A stretch of DNA of 6,826 bases from assembly GCF_003463825.1 (NCBI RefSeq), contig NZ_QSDY01000080.1:1-6826 (forward strand), given 5' to 3'. The stretch is from Veillonella sp. AM51-8BH. Its GTDB lineage: Bacteria > Bacillota > Negativicutes > Veillonellales > Veillonellaceae. The notes under the pieces are model-generated. The model made no database searches, was not told where the DNA came from, and worked only from the letters and a program-made list of their open reading frames with translations. How positions within the stretch are numbered: the stretch's first letter is position 1; every line of letters begins with the position of its first letter. Positions 1-5,773 of this stretch are shown here, piece by piece. The position numbers and the translations under genes are program-made.

Positions 1-24
1 CAGAAGGATCCAGAAAAAAACAAA

Positions 25-60
25 ATGGATGCCCCCTGTAAAATACAGGGAAGCATCCAT
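25..60 (-). terminator. Leftward intrinsic terminator hairpin
   Basis: Read leftward, the outer stem ATGGATGC/GCATCCAT (53-60 with 25-32) and inner stem CCCTGTA/TACAGGG (44-50 with 34-40) are perfect, separated by a small internal loop and closed by a 3-base loop. The stem is followed on the leftward strand by a U-rich run (9-24, TTTTGTTTTTTT). On the rightward strand the tail is GTGTTTAGG, which is poor, so the leftward direction is favoured. It lies about 150 bases beyond the metQ terminator with no gene between, so it may end metQ read-through, end a separate short transcript, or act as an attenuator for a gene to the left of the window. Confidence 0.8.
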
Positions 61-132
61 GTGTTTAGGCTAGTAAATAATATGTGTCCAGGAAAATGGG
101 TACATATCATAGTTAGGGTATCGCTTTTTGGC

Positions 133-161
133 ATTATACATATTTTACTGTAGTTACTACA
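133..161 (-). promoter_or_regulatory. Possible leftward promoter with a 13-base palindrome
   Basis: On the leftward strand there is a perfect TATAAT (133-138). Upstream of it, where a -35 element would sit, is a perfect palindrome TGTAGT-T-ACTACA (149-161, rightward reading). There is no good TTGACA match at 16-18 base spacing, so a promoter here would depend on an activator or be weak. A start near 126 and the terminator at 25-60 would give an RNA of roughly 100 nt. The -10 match is clear, but such matches are frequent in AT-rich intergenic DNA. Confidence 0.3.
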
Positions 162-211
162 TTTGTTAAGGTGATAGTCGTATTTATAGATCTATAAAAG
201 ATTGTTTATCA

Positions 212-244
212 AAAAGACCGGCCTCGTATTGAGGTCGGTCTTTT
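212..244 (-). terminator. metQ terminator
   Basis: Arms at 212-225 and 231-244 (GACCGGCCTC against GAGGTCGGTC, flanked by AAAA/TTTT) enclose a 5-base loop. They lie 2 bases beyond the metQ stop codon. Read leftward the hairpin has one A/C mismatch and ends in five U residues; read rightward that pair is a G-U wobble. The position immediately after metQ makes it the metQ terminator. Confidence 0.88.
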
Positions 245-246
245 GG

Positions 247-1065
247 TTAGTTTGCAGATGTAATGCTACCTTTGAAAGTATCGTTGATGAATTGTTTAAT
301 TGCATCAGATTTGTAAATGTCTGCAATTTTTTTGTAAGTTTCGTTGTCTTTGTCTTCACTACGTACCGCAAGTACGATGACTGTTAGTGGTTCATCTTTT
401 GATTCGAAGAAGAAGCCTTGTTTTTCTACACTAAGGCCAGCACTTTGTACATAATTCATTGGAATAACTGCAATTGTTACATCATCTAGACTACGAGGTA
501 ATTGAGCTGCTTCTAATTCTTGAATCTTTATATTTTTCGGGTTAGATGTGATATCTGCAACAGTTGCTTTGAAGCCGACACCATCTTTTAACGTAATTAA
601 TCCAGCTTTAGCTAATAATACTAATGCACGACCACCATTAGTAGGGTCATTTGGAATAGAAACCGTAGCGCCTTCAGGTACATCTTGTACGCTATGTACA
701 CTATTACTATATAATCCCATACGCACTAAAAGGGTTTTACCGATTGCTACTAAGTTGGAACCATTTTGTTTGTTAAAGTTTTCCATAAATGGCACGTGTT
801 GGTACGCATTCAATTGAATGTCGCCATCAGCAAGAGCTTTATCTGGTGTTACATAATCGGAGAACTCTACAACTTTAAGGTCGATACCTTGTTTTTTAGC
901 TTCTTTTGCAACTGCTTCAGCTACTTGAGCGTGAGGACCTGCAGTAGCACCGATTTTAATTTCTTTTGGTGCTTGGCTAGATTGATTTGTATCTGTGCCG
1001 CAACCTGCGATGGCGAATGCTAGAACGCCAACGAGAAGAGGGGCAATAAATTTTTTTAATTTCAT
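247..1065 (-). CDS. metQ: MetQ/NlpA-family methionine-binding lipoprotein
   Basis: Substrate-binding lipoprotein of a methionine-type ABC importer, tethered on the outer face of the inner membrane. The 272-residue protein starts with a lipoprotein signal (MKLKK, hydrophobic stretch, lipobox AIAGC with Cys22). It then shows the NlpA/MetQ family pattern: IGATAGPHAQ (38-47), LNAYQHVPFMENF (85-97), LVRMGLYS (113-120), PNDPTNGGRAL (138-148), and ELEAAQLPRSLDD (183-195). The length is normal for the family. The ATG is preceded by GAAAGGAA at 7-base spacing. The gene stands alone: no metN ATPase or metI permease is next to it, it has its own terminator, and divergent DNA lies upstream. No SAM riboswitch is recognisable in its short leader. 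One oddity is AVIPMNY (199-205), where E. coli MetQ has an AVIN-type sequence, so the ligand could differ from methionine. Family assignment is firm; substrate is inferred. Confidence 0.93.
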   Translation of the reverse strand: MKLKKFIAPLLVGVLAFAIAGCGTDTNQSSQAPKEIKIGATAGPHAQVAEAVAKEAKKQGIDLKVVEFSDYVTPDKALADGDIQLNAYQHVPFMENFNKQNGSNLVAIGKTLLVRMGLYSNSVHSVQDVPEGATVSIPNDPTNGGRALVLLAKAGLITLKDGVGFKATVADITSNPKNIKIQELEAAQLPRSLDDVTIAVIPMNYVQSAGLSVEKQGFFFESKDEPLTVIVLAVRSEDKDNETYKKIADIYKSDAIKQFINDTFKGSITSAN

Positions 1066-1084
1066 GTGAACATTCCTTTCTACT

Positions 1085-1101
1085 TATACATATAATGTAT
1101 A
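1085..1101. promoter_or_regulatory. 17-base palindrome over the metQ promoter
   Basis: TATACAT-ATA-ATGTATA is a perfect inverted repeat with 7-base arms, overlapping the proposed metQ -10 element. It could be an operator. It is entirely AT-rich apart from one G and one C, so chance occurrence is a real alternative. Confidence 0.25.
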
Positions 1102-1117
1102 TATCCTATCATGTGAA
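1089..1117 (-). promoter_or_regulatory. Putative metQ promoter
   Basis: Leftward -35 TTCACA (complement of 1112-1117, 5 of 6 to TTGACA), 17-base spacer, and -10 TATATG (complement of 1089-1094, 4 of 6). Transcription would start near 1082, leaving a leader of under 20 bases and no room for a riboswitch. Confidence 0.4.
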
Positions 1118-1228
1118 TGGGATTTTGTATATAGAGCAAAAGATATCGGTTAGCTATAGATTAAAGCTATGGCTTTTATGAGCTCGCTAATGATAAGGGG
1201 TGTAGCATATCTAAGAATATCGAAAAAA

Positions 1229-1237
1229 TGATATAAT
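1229..1237 (+). promoter_or_regulatory. Putative extended -10 promoter of the alcohol dehydrogenase gene
   Basis: TG-A-TATAAT: a consensus -10 (1232-1237) with the extended TG motif, about 60 bases before the start codon. No clear -35 is seen at the right spacing, which extended -10 promoters tolerate. The rest of the 232-base divergent gap (1066-1297) holds a weak imperfect hairpin at 1152-1174 and nothing else I can identify. Confidence 0.5.
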
Positions 1238-1297
1238 AGATATAAATTTCGTACAATTAGACTTATAGGTTTTATATGATATACATAGGAGGTCACT

Positions 1298-2464
1298 ATG
1301 TTTAACTTTGATTTTTATAACCCTACACATATTGTATTCGGTAAAGATCGCTTGAGCGAATTAAATGCATTAGTACCAAAGGATGCAAAGGTGCTTATTA
1401 CATATGGTGGTGGCTCTGCTGTGCGCAGTGGTCTTATTGACCGCATTGTGGCAGCTCTTGGTGACCGTAAGGTGGAACAATTCGGTGGTATTGAACCAAA
1501 TCCATCTCTCGAAACATGCGAACGTGCCGTTGCTTTCATTAAAGAACATGGCGTAGATTTCGTCCTTGCTGTAGGCGGTGGTTCTGTGGTGGACGCTACA
1601 AAGCTCATCGTTATGGGTGCTACTTATGATGGCCCTGTTATTGATGTTATGAAAGCTGGTGTTCCAGAGGTTCCGGTAGAAATGGTACCAAATCCATTAC
1701 CATTTGGTACCGTTATGACACTACCTGCCACAGGTTCTGAAATGAATAATGGTGCTGTTATTACCTATGGTGATGGTAAGTTCCCTGTGTTCAGTAGCTT
1801 AGTATTCCCTAAGTTCTCTATGCTCGATCCAACATTGACTTTCACATTGCCAGAAAAACAAGTTAAGAATGGCGTTATCGATACATTCGTGCATACCACA
1901 GAGCAATATTTAACATATCCTGTAGATGGCCGTATTCAAGATCGTTTTAGTGAAAGTATTTTGAAAACTATGATTGAAATCGGCAAAGAAACAGTAGAAA
2001 ATCCAGAAAACTACGACATTCGCGCTAATCACGTGTGGGCCTCTACCTTGGCATTAAACGGCTTGATCGGTGCCGGCGTGCCACAAGACTGGGCAACACA
2101 TCTTATCGGTCATGAGTTAACGGCGGCTTACCATCTTGACCACGGCATCACATTGGCTATTGTATTGCCTGCGTTGTTAGAAGTGAAAAAATCCGATAAG
2201 CTTGATAAATTGGCCCAATATGCTACACGTGTATGGCATATTACAGAAGGTACAAAGGAGGAAAAAGCAGATAAGGCTATTGCAAAAACTCGTGAATTCT
2301 TCGAGTCCCTTGGCGTATCTACCCATTTGAAAGATTATGGTCTTGGCGTTGAAGCCGTTGATAAAATTGTGAAACAATTAGAAGACCATGGTATGACACG
2401 ACTTGGTGAAAAAGGTGACGTAACACCAGAAGTAGCTCGCGAAATTTTAACGCGTGCTTTATAA
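1298..2464 (+). CDS. yqhD: YqhD-type iron/zinc-dependent alcohol dehydrogenase (aldehyde reductase)
   Basis: Cytoplasmic NAD(P)H-dependent reductase of the iron-containing alcohol dehydrogenase family. It aligns closely along its whole 388 residues with what I recall of E. coli YqhD, an NADPH-dependent reductase of short-chain and toxic aldehydes. Visible motifs: ITYGGGS (34-40) and AVGGGSVVD (91-99) in the nucleotide-binding domain, TLPATGSEMN (141-150), and FGGIEPNP (62-69). The metal ligands expected from YqhD are present as Asp195, His199 (DTFVH), His268 (DWATH) and His282 (DH), followed by a helical C-terminal domain. The start is ATG with AGGAGGT five to six bases upstream. azlC follows after 52 bases with no terminator, so the two may share a transcript. 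Physiological substrate is not shown by the sequence; detoxification of aldehydes or butanol/propanediol-type reduction are both possible. Confidence 0.93.
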   Translation: MFNFDFYNPTHIVFGKDRLSELNALVPKDAKVLITYGGGSAVRSGLIDRIVAALGDRKVEQFGGIEPNPSLETCERAVAFIKEHGVDFVLAVGGGSVVDATKLIVMGATYDGPVIDVMKAGVPEVPVEMVPNPLPFGTVMTLPATGSEMNNGAVITYGDGKFPVFSSLVFPKFSMLDPTLTFTLPEKQVKNGVIDTFVHTTEQYLTYPVDGRIQDRFSESILKTMIEIGKETVENPENYDIRANHVWASTLALNGLIGAGVPQDWATHLIGHELTAAYHLDHGITLAIVLPALLEVKKSDKLDKLAQYATRVWHITEGTKEEKADKAIAKTREFFESLGVSTHLKDYGLGVEAVDKIVKQLEDHGMTRLGEKGDVTPEVAREILTRAL

Positions 2465-2516
2465 TAAATGACATTAACACTTTAAATGTATGTGATTTGG
2501 AAAGGAGGCGCCCCCT

Positions 2517-3230
2517 ATGAATGAAATAAAAAATCGAAGTGCATTTTCCTTTGCATTTCCTATTATGGTTCCTATGGGTATCAGCTTCTTTTTCATAGGT
2601 TTAGGGTTTGGTTTATATGCAACGAGCCAAGGGTTCCCTTGGTGGACGGCGCCGGTTTTAGCGGCTACCATTTTTGCAGGATCCATGGAGTTTGTGACGA
2701 TCGGCATGTTGATGGCCGGATTTGATCCGATTAATGCGTTTATACTGACCATGTTCGTTAATGGACGCCATTTCTTTTATGGACTATCTGCACTACAACG
2801 ATATGTACATATGGGCTGGAAATGGTTTCCTACAGTTGCTTGGATGTGTGATGAAAGTTTTGCCATCAATATGGCTACTAAACTGCCCGATGATGTAGAT
2901 GAAAAATGGTTTTATTTCCACGTGTCTTGGCTCAACTATGTGTTCTGGGTATTTAGTACCTTTGCAGGTGGTCTGTTTGGCAATCTCTTGGCTACTGTAG
3001 ATTTACGGGGCATCGATTTTGTATTACCAGGTCTGTTCATAGTGGTATTTCTTGAAATGCTGCTCAACGCAAAAAATAACAAGATTAGAGCCTTTGGTGT
3101 AGCTGGTGCAGCTATGGCCATAGTTATGCTCTTATTGGTTGGTAAATCGCTCTTTATGCTTTTATCTATGAGCTGTATGCTAGTAGCCTGCTATATTGCG
3201 TATAAGTGGGGAGGTGTACATCTTGACTAG
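2517..3230 (+). CDS. azlC: AzlC-family branched-chain amino-acid exporter subunit
   Basis: Large inner-membrane subunit of the two-part AzlCD (YgaZH-like) exporter, linked in other bacteria to efflux of branched-chain amino acids, their analogues, or methionine. The 237-residue protein is strongly hydrophobic with several membrane segments (roughly 13-37, 46-67, 137-160, 166-184, 193-227). Family landmarks: AFPIMVPMGISF (13-24), FAGSMEF (53-59), NGRHFFYG (82-89, the family's N-x-RH-x-xYG motif) and DESFAI (112-117). AAAGGAGG lies 8 bases before the ATG. The last codons overlap the azlD start. No azlB-type repressor gene is nearby. Substrate is inferred from the family only. Confidence 0.92.
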   Translation: MNEIKNRSAFSFAFPIMVPMGISFFFIGLGFGLYATSQGFPWWTAPVLAATIFAGSMEFVTIGMLMAGFDPINAFILTMFVNGRHFFYGLSALQRYVHMGWKWFPTVAWMCDESFAINMATKLPDDVDEKWFYFHVSWLNYVFWVFSTFAGGLFGNLLATVDLRGIDFVLPGLFIVVFLEMLLNAKNNKIRAFGVAGAAMAIVMLLLVGKSLFMLLSMSCMLVACYIAYKWGGVHLD

Positions 3231-3561
3231 TACAGAAATGGTCATTACCGTTGCTATTGTTGTAGCCGGTACATTACTCACTCGTTTTGGTGCCTTCCTT
3301 GTATTTCCACCAGGAAAAAAGGCACCAGATTTTGTACTCTTTTTAGGTAAGGCTTTGCCGGCTGCCGTTATGGGCATGCTCGTTGTATATACCTTTAAGG
3401 AGACCGTCATTTTAGCATATCCGTATGGTATCCCTGAGCTCATAGCATTAGTTGTTACGGTAGGGTTACATTTATGGAAACGTAACATGCTCATATCGAT
3501 TGCTGCCGGTACAGTGATTTATATGATACTCGTACAAGCCGTATTTAATGTGCCGAAATAA
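3223..3561 (+). CDS. azlD: AzlD-family branched-chain amino-acid exporter small subunit
   Basis: Small membrane partner of AzlC. I place the start at TTG 3223-3225 because GGGGAGG (3208-3214) sits 8 bases upstream; a further in-frame TTG at 3196 lacks a ribosome-binding site and would add residues absent from the family. This gives 112 residues, the usual AzlD length, with about four hydrophobic segments. It carries the conserved LGKALPAAVMGMLVVY (about 42-57) and PELIALVVTVGLHLWKRN (about 70-87), both typical of AzlD. The start overlaps the azlC stop by 8 bases, which points to translational coupling and fixed stoichiometry. A strong terminator follows directly after the stop codon. Confidence 0.92.
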   Translation: MTSTEMVITVAIVVAGTLLTRFGAFLVFPPGKKAPDFVLFLGKALPAAVMGMLVVYTFKETVILAYPYGIPELIALVVTVGLHLWKRNMLISIAAGTVIYMILVQAVFNVPK

Positions 3562-4470
3562 AATAAACCACTTGTATCTATTCTTAGAGGAGTAGATATA
3601 AGTGGTTTTGTTTTTATATTTATTTAAGTTGTAAAAGTCTTTCAAGACTGGTGCAGTATGGTGATCTTCCAAGAAGTCTTGTTGGTCTAATAGTTCCATA
3701 ACATCCATGTCGATGTTTGTTAGTTTGAAATCGAATACATCGAAGTTGGCTTCCATGTGACTTACATTATTTGCTTTTGGCAATGGAATGATGCCACGTT
3801 GGATGTGCCAACGCAAGATAATTTGATGTTTAGACACGCCGTATTTTTCAGCCAAGCTTTTGATGATAGGATGGTCAAAAATAGGTTGGCGGTCACGGGT
3901 GAATGGAGACCAAGCCATGCCTACTACTTGATGTTTTCTCATCAATTGGATAAGAGAGTGGCGTTGGTTGAATGGATGACATTCAATTTGGTTCACCACC
4001 GGTTTCACATTGCAGTGATATAGCAAGTCGATTAAGCGATCTTCGTAAAAGTTAGACAGGCCTAACCCGCGCAATACGTTTTGATCGTATAACTCTTCCA
4101 TGGCACGCCAAGAACCATAATAGTCGCCAAGGGGTTGATGTACGAGCATAATGTCGATGTAATTAGTGTCTAATTTTTTCAAGGAGCTTTCAACAGCACG
4201 CATTGTATTATCATAGCCTGCGTCGGTATGCCAAATCTTGGTAGTTACAATAATATCCGTACGTTTAACACCAGATGCTTTGATGCCTCTACCAACGGCC
4301 TCTTCGTTGCCGTAGTAAGCAGCTGTATCGAGTAATCGATAGCCTACGTTTAATGCATTAGTTACGGCTTGTTCTGTTTCGCCTTCGCTACCTGTTTTGT
4401 AGGTACCATAACCGATAGAGGGAATAAAGCTACCGTTATTTAAAATTCTAAAATCCATCCGTTCTTCCAT
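3472..4470 (-). CDS. Aldo/keto reductase with an abnormal C-terminal extension
   Basis: NADPH-dependent carbonyl reductase of the aldo/keto reductase superfamily, a cytoplasmic (beta/alpha)8 barrel. I chose ATG 4468-4470 because GGAGG lies 5 bases upstream (4476-4480); an ATG at 4489 is upstream of that site. In this 332-residue numbering the catalytic tetrad is Asp48, Tyr53 (LLDTAAYYGNE), Lys78 (TTKIW) and His111 (LVHQP). The C-terminal cofactor motif LPKANNVSHMEANFDVFDF is at about 230-248. The normal barrel protein should end near residue 280-284. Here the frame stays open for about 50 further basic, Tyr/Asn-rich residues, through the bidirectional terminator at 3565-3608 and 90 bases into azlD antisense. 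Stops exist in both other frames at 3620-3626, so loss of a stop by indel, substitution or sequencing error is likely. Specific substrate is unknown. Confidence 0.88.
   Translation of the reverse strand: MEERMDFRILNNGSFIPSIGYGTYKTGSEGETEQAVTNALNVGYRLLDTAAYYGNEEAVGRGIKASGVKRTDIIVTTKIWHTDAGYDNTMRAVESSLKKLDTNYIDIMLVHQPLGDYYGSWRAMEELYDQNVLRGLGLSNFYEDRLIDLLYHCNVKPVVNQIECHPFNQRHSLIQLMRKHQVVGMAWSPFTRDRQPIFDHPIIKSLAEKYGVSKHQIILRWHIQRGIIPLPKANNVSHMEANFDVFDFKLTNIDMDVMELLDQQDFLEDHHTAPVLKDFYNLNKYKNKTTYIYSSKNRYKWFILFRHIKYGLYEYHINHCTGSNRYEHVTFP
3565..3608. terminator. Bidirectional terminator between azlD and the aldo/keto reductase
   Basis: Arms AAACCACTTGTATCTA (3565-3580) and TAGATATAAGTGGTTT (3593-3608) pair over 16 positions, with one G-U wobble read rightward, around a 12-base loop. 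Rightward the stem ends in TTTTGTTTTT; leftward it ends in TTTATTTTATTT. It starts 3 bases after the azlD stop and serves convergent genes. Confidence 0.93.
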
Positions 4471-4533
4471 GAGAACCTCCGTTATATCCATTAATTAAAG
4501 GAATTAGCTTTCATACAATTCTAATTGATTTTA

Positions 4534-4542
4534 TGATATACT
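4534..4542 (+). promoter_or_regulatory. Putative promoter of the membrane-fusion protein gene
   Basis: TG-A-TATACT is an extended -10 element (hexamer 4537-4542). An overlapping TATGAT (4532-4537) has a weak -35 TTCATA (4510-4515) at 16-base spacing. Transcription would begin near 4549, about 33 bases before the start codon and inside the FNR-type palindrome. Confidence 0.45.
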
Positions 4543-4548
4543 AAGGTA

Positions 4549-4562
4549 TTGATAAAAATCAA
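4549..4562. promoter_or_regulatory. Perfect FNR/CRP-family type box
   Basis: TTGAT-AAAA-ATCAA matches the FNR/ANR consensus TTGAT-N4-ATCAA exactly. The symmetry extends further, to 7-base arms (4547-4564, TATTGAT/ATCAATA). It lies in the divergent gap between the aldo/keto reductase and the membrane-fusion protein, across the proposed start point of the latter. A CRP/FNR-family regulator bound here would be expected to block the rightward gene. MarR-family operators can look similar, so the regulator is not certain. Confidence 0.5.
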
Positions 4563-4581
4563 TATGACAGGAAGTGACAGA

Positions 4582-5700
4582 ATGAAATTAAACCGAATTT
4601 ATTCTGTAGTTGCTATGCTTGGTGTTGTGATGATGGCCTTGACCATCGCTGGTTGCGGTACGAAAACGGTATCCGTTGCTGATGTAACATACAAGGATAT
4701 GCCGCTGCAGATCCATAATGACGCCAATGTAACAGCCCTCAATAAGGCGACGGTAACGCCGACGTTGACGGGGCAGGTCGCATATGCTGTGAAAGTAGGT
4801 GACCAAGTACAACAAGGTCAAGTCTTGGCCACTGTAGATACATCGGCTTTACAGCAACAGCTAGCATCCTTACAAGGTCAGTTAGCGCAAGTCTCAGCTC
4901 AGTCTTATGCGACGTCTGTGACAACTACGACAGCAGCGTCTGTAGATAGTGCTCAATTGGCACAAGCTCAGAAGATGCGCGAAGCGGGCATGATTACTCA
5001 AAAAGAATATGATCGCATTGTAGAGCGGTCTCAACCACAAACTACGACAGTAACAACTGGCGGTGGCGGCGGTGGCGCTAATACGGCGGCTATTGAGGCT
5101 CAAATCGCTCAAGTATCTGCACAAATGGCAGCATCTACAATTGTAGCGCCTATAGCTGGTACGGTAACGGCTATTTACAATGAAGACCGTCAAATGGCCA
5201 TTGCAGATCGTCCGTTCATGATGATTCAACAATCTACACCGATGGTAGCATCCCTTAGCATTCCTCGTGATGCGGCGATGAAGCTTGGCACACCTGATGC
5301 TAAAAAGGGGATTAAGGTACTACTTAAGGTAGGTGACCAAGAATTACCTGGTGAATTGACCTATGTAGATGTAACACAGCCAGAAAATGTACCAAGTGTT
5401 CTTGTGAAAGCTACTTTCAACAATGACAAAGGCCTCATTAAGGCTGGTGAATTCTATACATTGATTATCGAGTCTAATGTAAAAGCGAAAATGCTCACTG
5501 TACCAAGTAAAGCAGTTCGTGAAAACCAAGATGGCAAATACGTGTATGTATTGACTGAAAATAATACCGTTGACGTACGTGTCGTTGAAGTAGGTATGAC
5601 AGAAGACGATGATGTAGCCATTATTTCAGGCCTAAACGAAGGCGATAAGGTAATCACAAGTGATGGAACCTTTGAATTAGGCGAATCCGTTAAATTATAA
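4582..5700 (+). CDS. RND-type efflux membrane-fusion (periplasmic adaptor) lipoprotein
   Basis: HlyD/AcrA-like adaptor that joins an inner-membrane pump to an outer-membrane channel. The start is ATG 4582 with AGGAAG 7 bases upstream; a TTG at 4549 lies inside the palindrome and has no ribosome-binding site. The 372-residue protein has a lipoprotein signal with lipobox TIAGC (Cys25). A lipoyl-type half-motif TPTLTGQVAYAVKVGDQVQQG (59-79) and its partner APIAGTVTAI (189-198) flank a hairpin region (about 88-186), followed by a beta-barrel domain (about 220-300) and a membrane-proximal domain (about 305-372, VPSKAVRENQDGKYVYV and GLNEGDKVITSD). The hairpin is odd: a Ser/Thr/Ala-rich tip, an ISQQEYD-like MITQKEYDRIVERS segment (137-150), six consecutive glycines (160-165), and LAQVSAQ/IAQVSAQ repeated at 101-107 and 175-181. 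No pump or TolC gene follows in the window. Substrate unknown. Confidence 0.92.
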   Translation: MKLNRIYSVVAMLGVVMMALTIAGCGTKTVSVADVTYKDMPLQIHNDANVTALNKATVTPTLTGQVAYAVKVGDQVQQGQVLATVDTSALQQQLASLQGQLAQVSAQSYATSVTTTTAASVDSAQLAQAQKMREAGMITQKEYDRIVERSQPQTTTVTTGGGGGGANTAAIEAQIAQVSAQMAASTIVAPIAGTVTAIYNEDRQMAIADRPFMMIQQSTPMVASLSIPRDAAMKLGTPDAKKGIKVLLKVGDQELPGELTYVDVTQPENVPSVLVKATFNNDKGLIKAGEFYTLIIESNVKAKMLTVPSKAVRENQDGKYVYVLTENNTVDVRVVEVGMTEDDDVAIISGLNEGDKVITSDGTFELGESVKL

Positions 5701-5703
5701 TGA

Positions 5704-5719
5704 ACAACCATGTGGTTGT
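5704..5719. other. Short perfect palindrome after the membrane-fusion gene
   Basis: ACAACCA-TG-TGGTTGT can fold into a 6-7 base-pair hairpin 3 bases after the stop codon. There is no U-tract, so it is not a standard terminator. It may slow or process the transcript, or be a protein-binding site. A second small hairpin (CCTC-GACT-GAGG) follows at 5738-5749. Confidence 0.35.
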
Positions 5720-5757
5720 ATGTATCCATAGTGAATACCTCGACTGAGGAATCTGAT

Positions 5758-5773
5758 AGGAGGGATTATTATT
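5758..5773 (+). promoter_or_regulatory. Ribosome-binding site that sets an AUU start
   Basis: AGGAGGG (5758-5764) is a near-ideal ribosome-binding site, yet no in-frame ATG, GTG or TTG lies within 100 bases downstream. Three ATT codons in a row (5765-5773) follow it. The third (5771-5773) is 7 bases from AGGAGG, the ideal distance, and is the best start for the next gene. Confidence 0.6.

Larger units (their letters stand above)
4518..4562 (-). promoter_or_regulatory. Possible promoter of the aldo/keto reductase gene
   Basis: Two leftward arrangements are possible. TAGAAT (complement of 4518-4523) could be a -10 with a start near 4512, which puts the FNR-type box centre about 43-44 bases upstream, close to the classic activating position. 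Alternatively TTGATT (complement of 4557-4562) and TATCAT (complement of 4533-4538) form a -35/-10 pair at 18-base spacing. The sequence does not decide between them. Confidence 0.3.

Noticed and set aside
81..106. TGTGTCC...GGGTACA as an insertion-sequence end
   Set aside because: No transposase, no partner inverted repeat and no target duplication in the window.
1..153. Open rightward frame from the window edge, as a gene remnant
   Set aside because: It passes through the hairpin at 25-60 and the translated residues match no family I recognise; no start or context supports it.
202..387. Small rightward open frame
   Set aside because: It covers the metQ terminator and metQ antisense; no ribosome-binding site and no coding character.
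1066..1084. SAM riboswitch or T-box ahead of metQ
   Set aside because: The likely leader is under 20 bases and no terminator-antiterminator pair is visible up to the divergent promoter.
1152..1174. Hairpin followed by TTT as a rightward terminator
   Set aside because: Short imperfect stem, weak tail, and no rightward gene before it to terminate.
3196..3222. Longer azlD start at TTG 3196
   Set aside because: No ribosome-binding site; TTG 3223 has a strong one and gives the family length.
4489..4491. Longer aldo/keto reductase start
   Set aside because: The ribosome-binding site at 4476-4480 lies downstream of this ATG and serves ATG 4468-4470.
4549..4581. Longer membrane-fusion protein start at TTG 4549
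   Set aside because: It would begin inside the FNR-type palindrome at the likely transcription start and spoil the lipoprotein signal; ATG 4582 has a good ribosome-binding site.
4894..5232. Leftward open frame rich in Cys, Arg and Ser
   Set aside because: Antisense shadow of the repetitive Ala/Gln/Thr/Gly-rich hairpin region of the membrane-fusion protein.
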